Positions 26,554-33,929 of a DNA stretch of 41,630 nt are shown here, one piece after another. The DNA is from Anaerolineae bacterium. Lineage in GTDB: Bacteria; Chloroflexota; Anaerolineae; Aggregatilineales; Phototrophicaceae. Under the pieces are notes generated by a model. That model saw nothing but the letters and a program-made list of their open reading frames with translations. It was not told where the DNA came from and ran no database searches. The position numbers and the translations under genes were made by a program. The stretch is from contig JALOOI010000008.1 of NCBI GenBank assembly GCA_025454495.1, positions 1 to 41,630 of the forward strand. Direction: 5' to 3'. Position 1 is the first letter of the stretch. Every line of letters begins with the position of its first letter.

Positions 26554-27396
26554 GTGCATCTGTTTCTTTCGCCCCACTTCGATGATGCCGTGTATAGCTG
26601 CGGCGGGCTGCTGCACCGCCTGGCGCAGGCCGGCGAAACCGTGCGCGTGTATACGGTCATGGGGGCCCTGCCGCCCGACCCGCTGCCGGACAGCCCCATC
26701 GTGCAGGAACTTCATGCCCGCTGGCAGGCGACCGACCCGGTGGCCACCCGCCGCCTGGAAGATGAAACCGCCCTGCACGCCCTGAATGCCGAAGCGGCCT
26801 ATAACAGCCTCATCCCCGATGCCATTTACCGCCTGTCGCCGGCGCGGGTGCCGCTGTACCCGGCCGCCGCCGCCCTGTTCGCCACCGTGCAGCCGGATGA
26901 CCCGGCACTGCGCCTGCTGATCGCCAAAATTCCCAACTGCCACACGCTGTGGCAGCGCATCCTGTTCGACGACGTGACCGGGGCCATGTCCTTTGAGCAG
27001 AACGCCGCGCCGCCCACCGTTTACGCCCCGCTGGCCGCCGGCCAGCATGTCGATCATCAGATCGTGCGGGACTGGGCGCTGGTCATCGCCCGCGCCCACC
27101 CGGAGATTCACCTGCGCTTCTATGAAGATTATCCCTACATCCGCGAGCCGGCCGCGCTGCACCAGGCGCTGGCCGCCTTCCCGCACCGGCTGACGGCGCA
27201 CACGGTGCATTTGACGGATGAGGCAGTTCAGGCGAAAATGCAGGGAATCGCCGCGTACCGGTCACAGTTCAGCAGTTTCTGGCAGGATGAAGCCGACCTG
27301 CGCCAGGACCTGCTCAGCGTGCTGCGGCGCACCGGTGACGGCATACCGGCCGAACGGCTTTATTCGCTGGCAGAAGACGGGGATACAACCGCATGA
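26554..27396 (+). CDS. PIG-L / LmbE-family N-deacetylase
   Basis: 280 residues with a GTG start; AAGGAG lies 6 bases upstream, so the GTG is well supported. Zinc ligands of the family: SPHFDDAVYSCGG at the N-terminus (the HPDDE position; proline replaced by F) and HVDHQIV further on. These enzymes remove acetyl groups from N-acetylglucosamine-type substrates, including sugar-linked cofactors. The last 4 bases overlap the histidine kinase start (ATGA), so the two are translationally coupled. A GNAT acetyltransferase and a deacetylase side by side suggest a shared acetylated small molecule, by inference only. Confidence 0.88.
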   Translation: MHLFLSPHFDDAVYSCGGLLHRLAQAGETVRVYTVMGALPPDPLPDSPIVQELHARWQATDPVATRRLEDETALHALNAEAAYNSLIPDAIYRLSPARVPLYPAAAALFATVQPDDPALRLLIAKIPNCHTLWQRILFDDVTGAMSFEQNAAPPTVYAPLAAGQHVDHQIVRDWALVIARAHPEIHLRFYEDYPYIREPAALHQALAAFPHRLTAHTVHLTDEAVQAKMQGIAAYRSQFSSFWQDEADLRQDLLSVLRRTGDGIPAERLYSLAEDGDTTA

Positions 27397-28283
27397 CCGA
27401 GGCACTGACCCAGGCGCAGGACAAACTGAACGAACTGCTGCAACAGGCGCAGCAGGGGATGATTATCCCCATTCGGCTGCCCGGCCAGCTTGAAGAAATT
27501 ATCCGCCTGGTGGCCCGGGCGCAGGAAGACCACGCTGCCGCCCTGCAACAGGCCGCGGCCGCGGCGGCCGCCGCCCCGCCCGACCTGGAAGCGTACATCA
27601 AGGAGGAAGCTTATTTTGTGGGCCACGCCGTCCACGAAATTCGTAACCCGCTGACCAGTGTTCGCGGCTATGCCGATATGATCCCGGCCATGGGCGAGCT
27701 GAACGACAATCAAAAGAACTTCATGGCCACCATCAAGACCAATATCCTGCGGATGCAAAGCCTGCTGGCCGACGTGGGCCTCATCAACAAGCTGCGTAAA
27801 GGCACGCTGAAGGCCAGCCCCAAGATGGATATGTTCAAAAATCTGGCGCTGCGGGTGGAAAAAGACATGACCCCGCTGGCCAAAGAACTCAACCGCCAGT
27901 TGACCTTTGACATCGCCGCCGGGCTGCCGCTGCTGAATGTGGATGGCGACCTGCTGGTGACGGCCGTCAACAAGCTGGTGGAGAATGCGCTGCGCTACTC
28001 CCCGGCGGAGACGGGCCAGGTGCAGGTGAGCGCCACCGCCGAAGGCAGCACGCTGGTGATCGCCGTGCAGGATAACGGCATTGGCATCGCCCCGGCCGAC
28101 CTGGCCCGCCTGGGCGAAATTTACTTCCGGTCGGATGAGGATGCGGTACGGGAATTTAAAGGCAGCGGCCTGGGCATTCCGATTGTGTACGGGCTGGTGC
28201 AATTTATGGGCGGCACCGTGGACGTAACGACGGAAGTGGGCCGCGGGACGCGCTTCACCCTGCGCCTGCCGGGCCTGGCCTAG
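27393..28283 (+). CDS. Soluble sensor histidine kinase without recognisable sensor domain
   Basis: 296 residues. Residues 1-70 are a coiled-coil-like stretch with an alanine run (AAAAAAAA) and no transmembrane helix. The H-box is FVGHAVHEIRNPLTSVRGYAD with H81. The ATPase part has N-box VNKLVENALRYSP, G1 DNGIGI and G2 FKGSGLGIPIVYGLVQ. It is an active-looking HisKA/HATPase_c kinase, but no response regulator is adjacent. Starts in an ATGA overlap with the deacetylase; convergent with the next gene. Confidence 0.9.
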   Translation: MTEALTQAQDKLNELLQQAQQGMIIPIRLPGQLEEIIRLVARAQEDHAAALQQAAAAAAAAPPDLEAYIKEEAYFVGHAVHEIRNPLTSVRGYADMIPAMGELNDNQKNFMATIKTNILRMQSLLADVGLINKLRKGTLKASPKMDMFKNLALRVEKDMTPLAKELNRQLTFDIAAGLPLLNVDGDLLVTAVNKLVENALRYSPAETGQVQVSATAEGSTLVIAVQDNGIGIAPADLARLGEIYFRSDEDAVREFKGSGLGIPIVYGLVQFMGGTVDVTTEVGRGTRFTLRLPGLA

Positions 28284-28714
28284 CCCGGCCCGCCGGGGCG
28301 CTGTGGCGGTTCCGGCTGCTCCAGCCCGGTATATTCGCCGGTGGTCAGCTCTGCCAGGCGGGCCAGCACCTGGCGGGCTTCGGCCAGCGTGGCCACGTAA
28401 AAGAAGCGCCGTTTGCCCTGGTACGCGCTCTGGAGCATGTCCATCATGGTGCGGCTGGCGCTGTTGGCCCCCACAAACACGACAGGCAGCCGCCCGCGGC
28501 GCATCGTCTGCCGGAAGGCCGTCAGCGCCCCGCGCGGCGGCATCAGCTCCTGCGAATCATCCACGATGATCCCTGTGACCTGCGTCTGGCTCTCGTGCAG
28601 CATCCGGTCTGCCACGGGGAACGCGGCCATAAAATCTTCCAGCGACCACGTGGGCGGAAAGGTGCAGCGGATGATGGTTTTTTCGGGATTATCCCATTCG
28701 ACCTGAATCGTCAT
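28280..28714 (-). CDS. Conserved-looking protein, unrecognised (possible STAS-like fold)
   Basis: 144 residues. Begins MTIQVEWDNPEKTIIRCTFPPTW, followed by an alternating strand/helix pattern with VTGIIVDDSQELMPP and LPVVFVGANSASRTMMDML. The strand-helix rhythm and IIVD strand resemble SpoIIAA/STAS proteins, but I cannot assign it to a family. C-terminal 20 residues are proline/glycine-rich. Its stop overlaps the kinase gene by 4 bases (convergent). Last in a possible minus operon after tlpA-like and ccdA-like genes, 54 bases after ccdA. Confidence 0.6.
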   Translation of the reverse strand: MTIQVEWDNPEKTIIRCTFPPTWSLEDFMAAFPVADRMLHESQTQVTGIIVDDSQELMPPRGALTAFRQTMRRGRLPVVFVGANSASRTMMDMLQSAYQGKRRFFYVATLAEARQVLARLAELTTGEYTGLEQPEPPQRPGGPG

Positions 28715-28768
28715 GTGCTGTCTTTCCGGCTGGATAAGCCATCCTGGCCTGAGATTACCGCCGGCCGT

Positions 28769-29545
28769 TCAGGACTCCGCTGGAGCCGGGCGGCGATACA
28801 GCCACACCCCCGCGCCCACCACGATGAGCAGCGTCACCAGCCAGTAGAGCGCCTGTTCCGTTGGCCCCGGATAAAAATCCACAATCCACCGGGGCAGAAG
28901 TTCCGTGAGGATACCAAAAACCCCCACCGCAATCAACAGCAGCCCGCTGGCCACGTTCAAAATGTGATGATGCGTCGTCAGCCAGCCCACCAGCCGCCGC
29001 TGTAAGGGCAGCGCGAACAGCGGCAGCACCACCAGAATCCAGCCGAAGCCCAGTCCAAAAGCCAGGAAGTACAGCAGCCCGTTCAGCACATCGGTAATGC
29101 CGGCGCTGAAGGCAAAGGCCCCCACCAGCACGGGGCCGGTGCAGGGGAGCGTCATGGGGCCCAGCAGCAGCCCGTAGGCGTAGGCGGTGGCAAAGGGATT
29201 GCGAAACACCGGCGCGGGCAGTTGTTGCAGCGTGGCGAAGGGATTTTTGCCGGCCAGCAGCAGCAGCCCCATGAGGATCACCACGGCATAAATCAGCGGC
29301 AGCAGCAGCGGCAGCACGGCATCAAACGTGCTGCTGAGCAGCACCAGCACCAGGCCGACGGCCGTCATGGTGGTGAGCACGCCGGCCAGCACCGGAATAC
29401 CCAGCAGCGCGGCCACCCGCCGCGACCGTTCATCACCGGCGCGGCCGGCCAAAAAAGCGATGAGACCGGGGTACAGCGGCAGCAGGCAGGCATTGGTGAG
29501 GCTGGCCAGGCTGCCGGCGCTGAAGCCGGCAAGCAGTTCGTTCAT
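28769..29545 (-). CDS. CcdA-like cytochrome c biogenesis / disulfide reductase membrane protein
   Basis: 258 residues with about six hydrophobic segments. C20 in TNACLLPLYPGLIAFLAG and C135 in GPMTLPCTGPVL are the redox cysteines that pass electrons from cytoplasmic thioredoxin across the membrane. Preceded by AGGAG. It is directly downstream (55 bases) of a thioredoxin-fold lipoprotein on the same strand, its likely outside partner. Confidence 0.88.
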   Translation of the reverse strand: MNELLAGFSAGSLASLTNACLLPLYPGLIAFLAGRAGDERSRRVAALLGIPVLAGVLTTMTAVGLVLVLLSSTFDAVLPLLLPLIYAVVILMGLLLLAGKNPFATLQQLPAPVFRNPFATAYAYGLLLGPMTLPCTGPVLVGAFAFSAGITDVLNGLLYFLAFGLGFGWILVVLPLFALPLQRRLVGWLTTHHHILNVASGLLLIAVGVFGILTELLPRWIVDFYPGPTEQALYWLVTLLIVVGAGVWLYRRPAPAES

Positions 29546-29600
29546 AGCGGTGGCTCCTGTGGGGCGGGCCGGGCGCGGGGCCCGGCCCGCTGGCTGATCG

Positions 29601-30269
29601 TTAACCGGCGGCCGCGGCCAGGCTGTTCAGCACGCCGGCTGCATCCTGAAAGCCGGTCATCAGGTCGCCCACGCGGCCATCCGGCGCGATGATGAAATGC
29701 GGCGTGGCCGGCGGGTTCACCACGGTACGCCCAAACTGCCCGATCAGCGCCTGGGCCAGTTCCGGCGTGGCCACCGCGAACAGCCAGTTAAAGCCATTGT
29801 CGTCGGCATAATCCGCCAGGGTCTGGTTTGCCAGCCCATCTTCCACGCTCAGCGAGACGAACACCACCGCGTCCGCGTTCACCTGCGGCAGCACGTCGAT
29901 GAGGGTGCGCTGCTGGCGGCGGCAGTTGGTGCACCAGGTGGCCATCGGCTCCACAAAGACCGTTTTCCCGGCAAAGTCGCCCAGGGTGAAGGTTGCGCCG
30001 GTGCGGGCATTGACCAGCGGCAGGGCGGCCCAGGCCGGGGCGCTGGCCGCGCTGTCCGTCATGGGGGCGGCTTCGGCCGTCATCATGGCGCTGCCGGACG
30101 AGCCGCTGTGGGCTTCTTCGGTCATGGGGGCGGCTTCGGCCGTCATGGACAGCACCGCGGTTTCGGTGGGGGCGGGGGCCGCCGTGGGGCCGGCGGCGGG
30201 GGCAGTGCTGCACGCGGCCAGCGCCAGCAGCAGCAGCCCATTCAGGATGAGCGGACGATAACGCAGCAT
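29601..30269 (-). CDS. TlpA/ResA-like thioredoxin-fold lipoprotein
   Basis: 222 residues. Signal peptide with lipobox LALAAC (C20), so probably anchored on the outer face of the membrane. A linker (21-80) contains MTAEAAPMT twice (residues 42-50 and 63-71). The thioredoxin domain has the redox motif WCTNC (C113/C116) after KTVFVEPMA and a cis-proline region NPPATPHFI. It likely reduces or oxidises exported thiol proteins, fed by the CcdA-like protein downstream. AGGAG supports the ATG at 30269. Confidence 0.88.
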   Translation of the reverse strand: MLRYRPLILNGLLLLALAACSTAPAAGPTAAPAPTETAVLSMTAEAAPMTEEAHSGSSGSAMMTAEAAPMTDSAASAPAWAALPLVNARTGATFTLGDFAGKTVFVEPMATWCTNCRRQQRTLIDVLPQVNADAVVFVSLSVEDGLANQTLADYADDNGFNWLFAVATPELAQALIGQFGRTVVNPPATPHFIIAPDGRVGDLMTGFQDAAGVLNSLAAAAG

Positions 30270-30323
30270 GAGATCAACTCCTGGTGGATGAACACGATAG
30301 CGCCAGTGTGCCGCGCCAACCTT

Positions 30324-30394
30324 ACGAAACTCTTGCCGGAGTATGGCGCAGTTCTTACGGGCGCTCAGTCAAAAAAGCGCGGGTCGAAGCCGGG
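30324..30394. repeat. Direct repeat, copy 1 (71 bp)
   Basis: Aligns without gaps to 30869-30939 with 66 of 71 identical; the last 41 bases are identical. Copy 1 carries a remnant of the 3' end of the minus-strand gene at 30910-32448, including codons for PGFDPRFFD and the stop. It lies 55 bases upstream of the lipoprotein gene start. Confidence 0.85.
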
Positions 30395-30479
30395 GCGCTG
30401 TCCGTTGCAAAGCTCATGGTATGATCTTCTGGTGATACATCGGCTATCTTTAACGTCAAAGTCTAACAGGAGCAGCGCC

Positions 30480-30839
30480 ATGTTAGAAATGATCGTCTAC
30501 AGGGAACGCATTGAGTATCTATCTACCCCGGTTCATCTCACTGTCAGCGTAAAGTTACTGCCATTGGCCGAACTGGAGGATGACGAAAAACCGGTGGCCT
30601 TCGGTGAGATACTGCGCCGGGGAGACACTGAAGTGACCGTTTTCGTCTTTACCGGCCAGACGTTCACCATTCCTTACGCTGCCATTCAGCAGGCATTTCC
30701 TGGCACGAACTGGGATGACGTGTATCTGGAATCCAGCTATGACTTTGCCGTGGACTGTCGTGATCCCAATACGCCTGGCCTGAGCAAAGAGAAAATTAAC
30801 GCCGATTTGCTGAGTCGAGGTCTTGCGCCCTTAAAGTGA
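30480..30839 (+). CDS. Unrecognised 119-residue protein in a low-GC, repeat-flanked cassette
   Basis: Starts MLEMIVYRERIEYLS behind CAGGAGCAGCGCC. Contains VFTGQTFTIPYAAIQQAFPGT and WDDVYLESSYDFAVDC, an alpha/beta-like small protein with no recognised motif, signal or membrane segment. GC content over 30481-30780 is about 52 percent by my count, against roughly 60-78 percent in neighbouring stretches. It lies between two 71-bp direct repeats and on the opposite strand to its neighbours. This looks like an acquired gene; the function is unknown. A TATGAT box at 30420-30425 may be its -10. Confidence 0.7.
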   Translation: MLEMIVYRERIEYLSTPVHLTVSVKLLPLAELEDDEKPVAFGEILRRGDTEVTVFVFTGQTFTIPYAAIQQAFPGTNWDDVYLESSYDFAVDCRDPNTPGLSKEKINADLLSRGLAPLK

Positions 30840-30868
30840 CAGGGAATGGGACGCTGGTCTTGCGCCTG

Positions 30869-30939
30869 ACGAAACGCCTGCCCGAGTCTGGCGCAGTCCT
30901 TACGGGCGCTCAGTCAAAAAAGCGCGGGTCGAAGCCGGG
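30869..30939. repeat. Direct repeat, copy 2 (71 bp)
   Basis: Second copy, offset 545 bases from copy 1. It spans the end of the bactofilin-like gene (last ten codons and stop on the minus strand) and 41 bases past it. The five mismatches all lie in the outer 33 bases outside the coding region. Confidence 0.85.
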
Positions 30940-32448
30940 CGGCAGGTTGTCCATGCCCGGCGGGGCCGGCGGGGGCGGTGGCGGTGGCAGAATGGGCCGG
31001 GCCGGCGGTTCGCTCAGCAGCAGACCGCGGGCCGGCAGCAGTTCATAGGACTGCACCACCGCCGGCGAAGGCATCACCACCGGCGGCGGGGCGGCCGCCT
31101 GCTCGCGCAGGGTGCGGCCCCGTTCCAGCAGAATCGACAGGATGGCCCCCAGGCCCAGGAACAGCGCCCCGGCGTTGAACAGCCAGCCCACCACCGGCAG
31201 CGCCGTCAGCAGCGCCAGCAGCGTCATGCCGATGAGCAAGCTGGCCAGAAAATCGGCTGCGTACTGGCGCGGGCGGGTGCGCCACAGCCGCCCCACGATC
31301 CACCGTCCCAGGGCGAAGCCCACCAGTGACCGCGCCACGAAGATGGCCACGAAATAAAACAGGCTGATGCTGCCCAGGTTCACCAGCGCCAGCACCGACC
31401 CCACCGCCAGCGCCACGCCGGGCAGGTTCAGCAGCAGCAGCAGCGCCGGAATGCCGGCCGTCAGCAGCAGCACGATGAGCACCACCGGGAACGACAGGAT
31501 GAAGGCCAGCATCCCCACGCTGAGGCTGGACACCGGCCGCAGCCGCAAATGCGCCAGCGGCGCACGCATCACCTGCGGGGCGAACAGCAGTCCCATCAGC
31601 CCGATGGCCAGCAGGGTGGAGCTTTCGCGCAGGAACGTATCCAGCATGTACGCCAGCGTGCCCGGCTGCTCCAGCGTGGGGGCCAGCGCCAGCGGCGTAT
31701 ACTGCACGCTGTCCGGCGCAGCCAGCAGGGCCGGCGGCAGGTCGCCGGGCAGGGGGCCGCTGTACACCAGCGGGCTACCCAGGCGGGCCGTTTCGGCCAC
31801 CACCAGCCCGCCCGGTTGCAGCGCGATGTCAAAAGCGAAGGGCAGCAGCAGCGTCTCAATCTGCGAGCCATCCGTCGCCGGGTCGCCCACGCTGGCCCAC
31901 ACCCCGCGGCCCACCTCCCCGGCCAGCCGCAGCCCGGTGCCGCGAAAAATGACTTCCCCGGCCACCCCGCCGGCCAGCCCCAGTTCATACCCGGCCGCCA
32001 GCACATCCCCGCCGATGCGCCCGCCGGCCGCCTGGGTGGTGCTGAGCGTGAAAGCCAGCAAATTACCACCAATGAGTGTCTGCGGAGTCGTCAGCAGGTC
32101 GCGGGCTTCATCGTCGCGCCGGTGCCCCGGCCGCAGCGCCAGCGACAGCCCGGCAAAATGGACATCGCGGGCCACCTGCCCGCTGAGCGCCACCTGCCCG
32201 CCGAGCAGGTACACGCTGCCAGCAATCTCCCCGCTAACGCTGCCGCGCACCGCCAGCCCGATGACGCTGCCCTCAACCCGCCCGTGCAGCTCCAGGCGTT
32301 CACACAGCACAAAAAGCGTGCCCGTGCGCGTTTCGCCGGCCGGCACGGTGCAGGCGCTGCCCTGCAACACATCGCGGGCCAGCACCGTGCCCCCGGCCAG
32401 CAGCAGCCACAGCCCCATCAACCCGTATGCCATGCTCCGCCGCCACAT
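30910..32448 (-). CDS. Bactofilin-like (polymer-forming) N-terminal domain with C-terminal membrane domain
   Basis: 512 residues. Signal peptide or anchor at residues 1-24, then a glycine-rich beta-helical part from residue 30 to about 190 with repeats such as GRVEGSVIGLAVRGSVSGEIAGSVYLLGGQVALSGQV, typical of bactofilin/polymer-forming proteins. From about residue 285 there are several hydrophobic segments (MLAFILSFPVVLIVLLLTAGIPALLLLL and others). The tail is proline-rich (ILPPPPPPPAPPG) and ends PGFDPRFFD. Likely a membrane protein with an outside beta-helix; role unknown. Its 3' end is duplicated at 30324-30394. Confidence 0.8.
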   Translation of the reverse strand: MWRRSMAYGLMGLWLLLAGGTVLARDVLQGSACTVPAGETRTGTLFVLCERLELHGRVEGSVIGLAVRGSVSGEIAGSVYLLGGQVALSGQVARDVHFAGLSLALRPGHRRDDEARDLLTTPQTLIGGNLLAFTLSTTQAAGGRIGGDVLAAGYELGLAGGVAGEVIFRGTGLRLAGEVGRGVWASVGDPATDGSQIETLLLPFAFDIALQPGGLVVAETARLGSPLVYSGPLPGDLPPALLAAPDSVQYTPLALAPTLEQPGTLAYMLDTFLRESSTLLAIGLMGLLFAPQVMRAPLAHLRLRPVSSLSVGMLAFILSFPVVLIVLLLTAGIPALLLLLNLPGVALAVGSVLALVNLGSISLFYFVAIFVARSLVGFALGRWIVGRLWRTRPRQYAADFLASLLIGMTLLALLTALPVVGWLFNAGALFLGLGAILSILLERGRTLREQAAAPPPVVMPSPAVVQSYELLPARGLLLSEPPARPILPPPPPPPAPPGMDNLPPGFDPRFFD

Positions 32449-32472
32449 AATGCCCTCCTGCTGCCCGGGCCA

Positions 32473-32547
32473 GCACAGGAGGAAGCTCCGCCTTTTGCGC
32501 GCGGTTCATCCTGTGCCTTTGCAAAAATTGACGTTCTGTTGGACAAT
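32473..32547 (+). promoter_or_regulatory. Inverted repeat and promoter between the bactofilin-like and FHA genes
   Basis: An 8-bp inverted repeat GCACAGGA (32473-32480) and TCCTGTGC (32509-32516) lies just before TTGCAA (32519-32524, 4 of 6), a 17-base spacer and GACAAT (32542-32547, 4 of 6). The promoter fits the FHA gene start at 32596. The repeat may be an operator for either divergent gene. Confidence 0.4.
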
Positions 32548-32595
32548 AGTGCCACAGACTGCGCCTTTTTTGAACGCCAGACGGGAGAGCAGCAG

Positions 32596-33036
32596 GTGAC
32601 GGACGAACAAAATCCCAAACTAACCCGCATCTTTAAAAATGAAGAAACCACGTCACCGATGGAACCCCGTGAGCCGTCGCCCAATACCTCCATGCTCACG
32701 CCGGCCTGGCGGCTGCGGCTGAAGATCGGTGATCAGACCATCATCGTCCCCGTCAATGATCGGACGGTGGTGGGGCGGGTGCTGGAAGGCGAACACGATG
32801 TCGATTTTGACCTGGCCCCGTTTGGAGCCTATCATTTTGGCGTGTCGCGCGTTCATGCTGCCTTTTGCCTGGTGGATGGCCTGCTGTATGTGGAAGACCT
32901 GAACAGCACCAACGGCACGCGCATCAATGGCTTTCAACTGACCCCGCGCCAGAAATACCGCCTGCGCGATAGCGACGAACTGGAATTTGCCCGCCTGCGT
33001 CTTCAGCTTAAATTTGAACGCCCCGGCGATGCCTGA
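32596..33036 (+). CDS. FHA-domain protein with N-terminal ETTS motif
   Basis: 146 residues with a GTG start at 32596, chosen because GGGAGAG lies 6 bases upstream; an in-frame ATG at 32659 would remove the N-terminal segment. The FHA domain spans about residues 44-140: VVGRVLEGE, the phosphothreonine-binding VSRVHAAF, and LNSTNGTRING with the conserved NG. The N-terminal tail reads NEETTSPMEP; in GarA/OdhI an ETTS motif in the tail is phosphorylated and bound by the protein's own FHA domain. Similar autoregulation is possible here. No Ser/Thr kinase gene lies in the window. Confidence 0.85.
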   Translation: MTDEQNPKLTRIFKNEETTSPMEPREPSPNTSMLTPAWRLRLKIGDQTIIVPVNDRTVVGRVLEGEHDVDFDLAPFGAYHFGVSRVHAAFCLVDGLLYVEDLNSTNGTRINGFQLTPRQKYRLRDSDELEFARLRLQLKFERPGDA

Positions 33037-33119
33037 GCCGCCCCCCGCCCCCTGATCCTGCCCTGTGCCCGGCGCAGCCCGCCCCGGCGGCCGGCCCGGT
33101 TCATAATGCAGCATTGTAC

Positions 33120-33148
33120 TTGCGTCACTGTTGTGTTAGCGGTACAAT
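33120..33148 (+). promoter_or_regulatory. Promoter of the endonuclease III-like gene
   Basis: TTGCGT (33120-33125, 3 of 6), 17-base spacer, TACAAT (33143-33148, 5 of 6), 31 bases before the ATG at 33179. Confidence 0.5.
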
Positions 33149-33178
33149 ACTGGCAGCCATAATAGAGAGCGTAATAGA

Positions 33179-33871
33179 ATGATCCCAGGCATCGACAATC
33201 TGGCGGCGCTGCGGCACAAGTATGAGCAGGTGGCCCCGGCGCTGGCGGCGCTGTACGGCCGGAAAACCTTTAAACCGCATGATGGCATGGATGAACTGGT
33301 GAGCTGCATCCTCAGCCAGAGCACCACCGATGCCAACCGCGACCGCGGTTTTGCCGCCCTCAAAGCCCGTTACCCCACCTGGGCCGCCGTCCACCATGCC
33401 CCCGCCGCCGAACTGATCGACACCATTCGCCCGGCCGGGCTGGCCAATTCCAAGGGGCCGCGCATTCAGGGGGCGCTGGCGCAGATCGTGGCAGAGCGCG
33501 GTGCGTACAATATTGATTTTCTGGCCGAACTGCCCCCGGCGGCCGCCCGCGACTGGCTGCTGCGCCTGCCCGGCGTGGGGCCCAAAACGGCCGCCATCGT
33601 GCTGTGCTTTGCCTACGGGCTGCCGGCCTTCCCGGTCGATACGCATGTGCATCGCGTGGGGATTCGCCTGGGTTTTTTGCCGCCGCGCATCAGCGCCGAT
33701 GCCGCCCACCCGGTGATGGAAGCCATCGTGCCCCCGGCGGATTATTATCACTTTCACCTGCAAATGATTTATCATGGCCGGGCCCTGTGCCAGGCCCGCC
33801 GCCCGCAGTGTGAGCGCTGCCCGCTGACCGAAGCCTGTGCTTTTTACCAGGCTGCCCGCCCGCACCCATGA
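33179..33871 (+). CDS. Endonuclease III-like DNA glycosylase/AP lyase
   Basis: 230 residues. HhH-GPD fold with LPGVGPKTAAIVL containing catalytic K136, and catalytic D154 in FPVDTHVHRV. The [4Fe-4S] cluster ligands C204-x6-C211-x2-C214-x5-C220 are all present. It removes oxidised pyrimidines from DNA and cuts the abasic site. Longer at the N-terminus than E. coli Nth and the loop KGPRIQGALAQIVAERG resembles the archaeal/Chloroflexota Nth-like branch, so the symbol nth is not assigned. Followed 58 bases later by the GAF-containing kinase. Confidence 0.9.
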   Translation: MIPGIDNLAALRHKYEQVAPALAALYGRKTFKPHDGMDELVSCILSQSTTDANRDRGFAALKARYPTWAAVHHAPAAELIDTIRPAGLANSKGPRIQGALAQIVAERGAYNIDFLAELPPAAARDWLLRLPGVGPKTAAIVLCFAYGLPAFPVDTHVHRVGIRLGFLPPRISADAAHPVMEAIVPPADYYHFHLQMIYHGRALCQARRPQCERCPLTEACAFYQAARPHP

Positions 33872-33929
33872 TTCGCCCGTGCTGCCGGGCCCGGCGTGGC
33901 CGGGCCGCAACCTTCTGGAGGCTGTGCCT

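Noticed and set aside
31367-32599. Serine-rich 410-residue plus-strand open frame
   Set aside because: It is antisense to the bactofilin-like gene, which has a signal peptide, membrane helices and family repeats.
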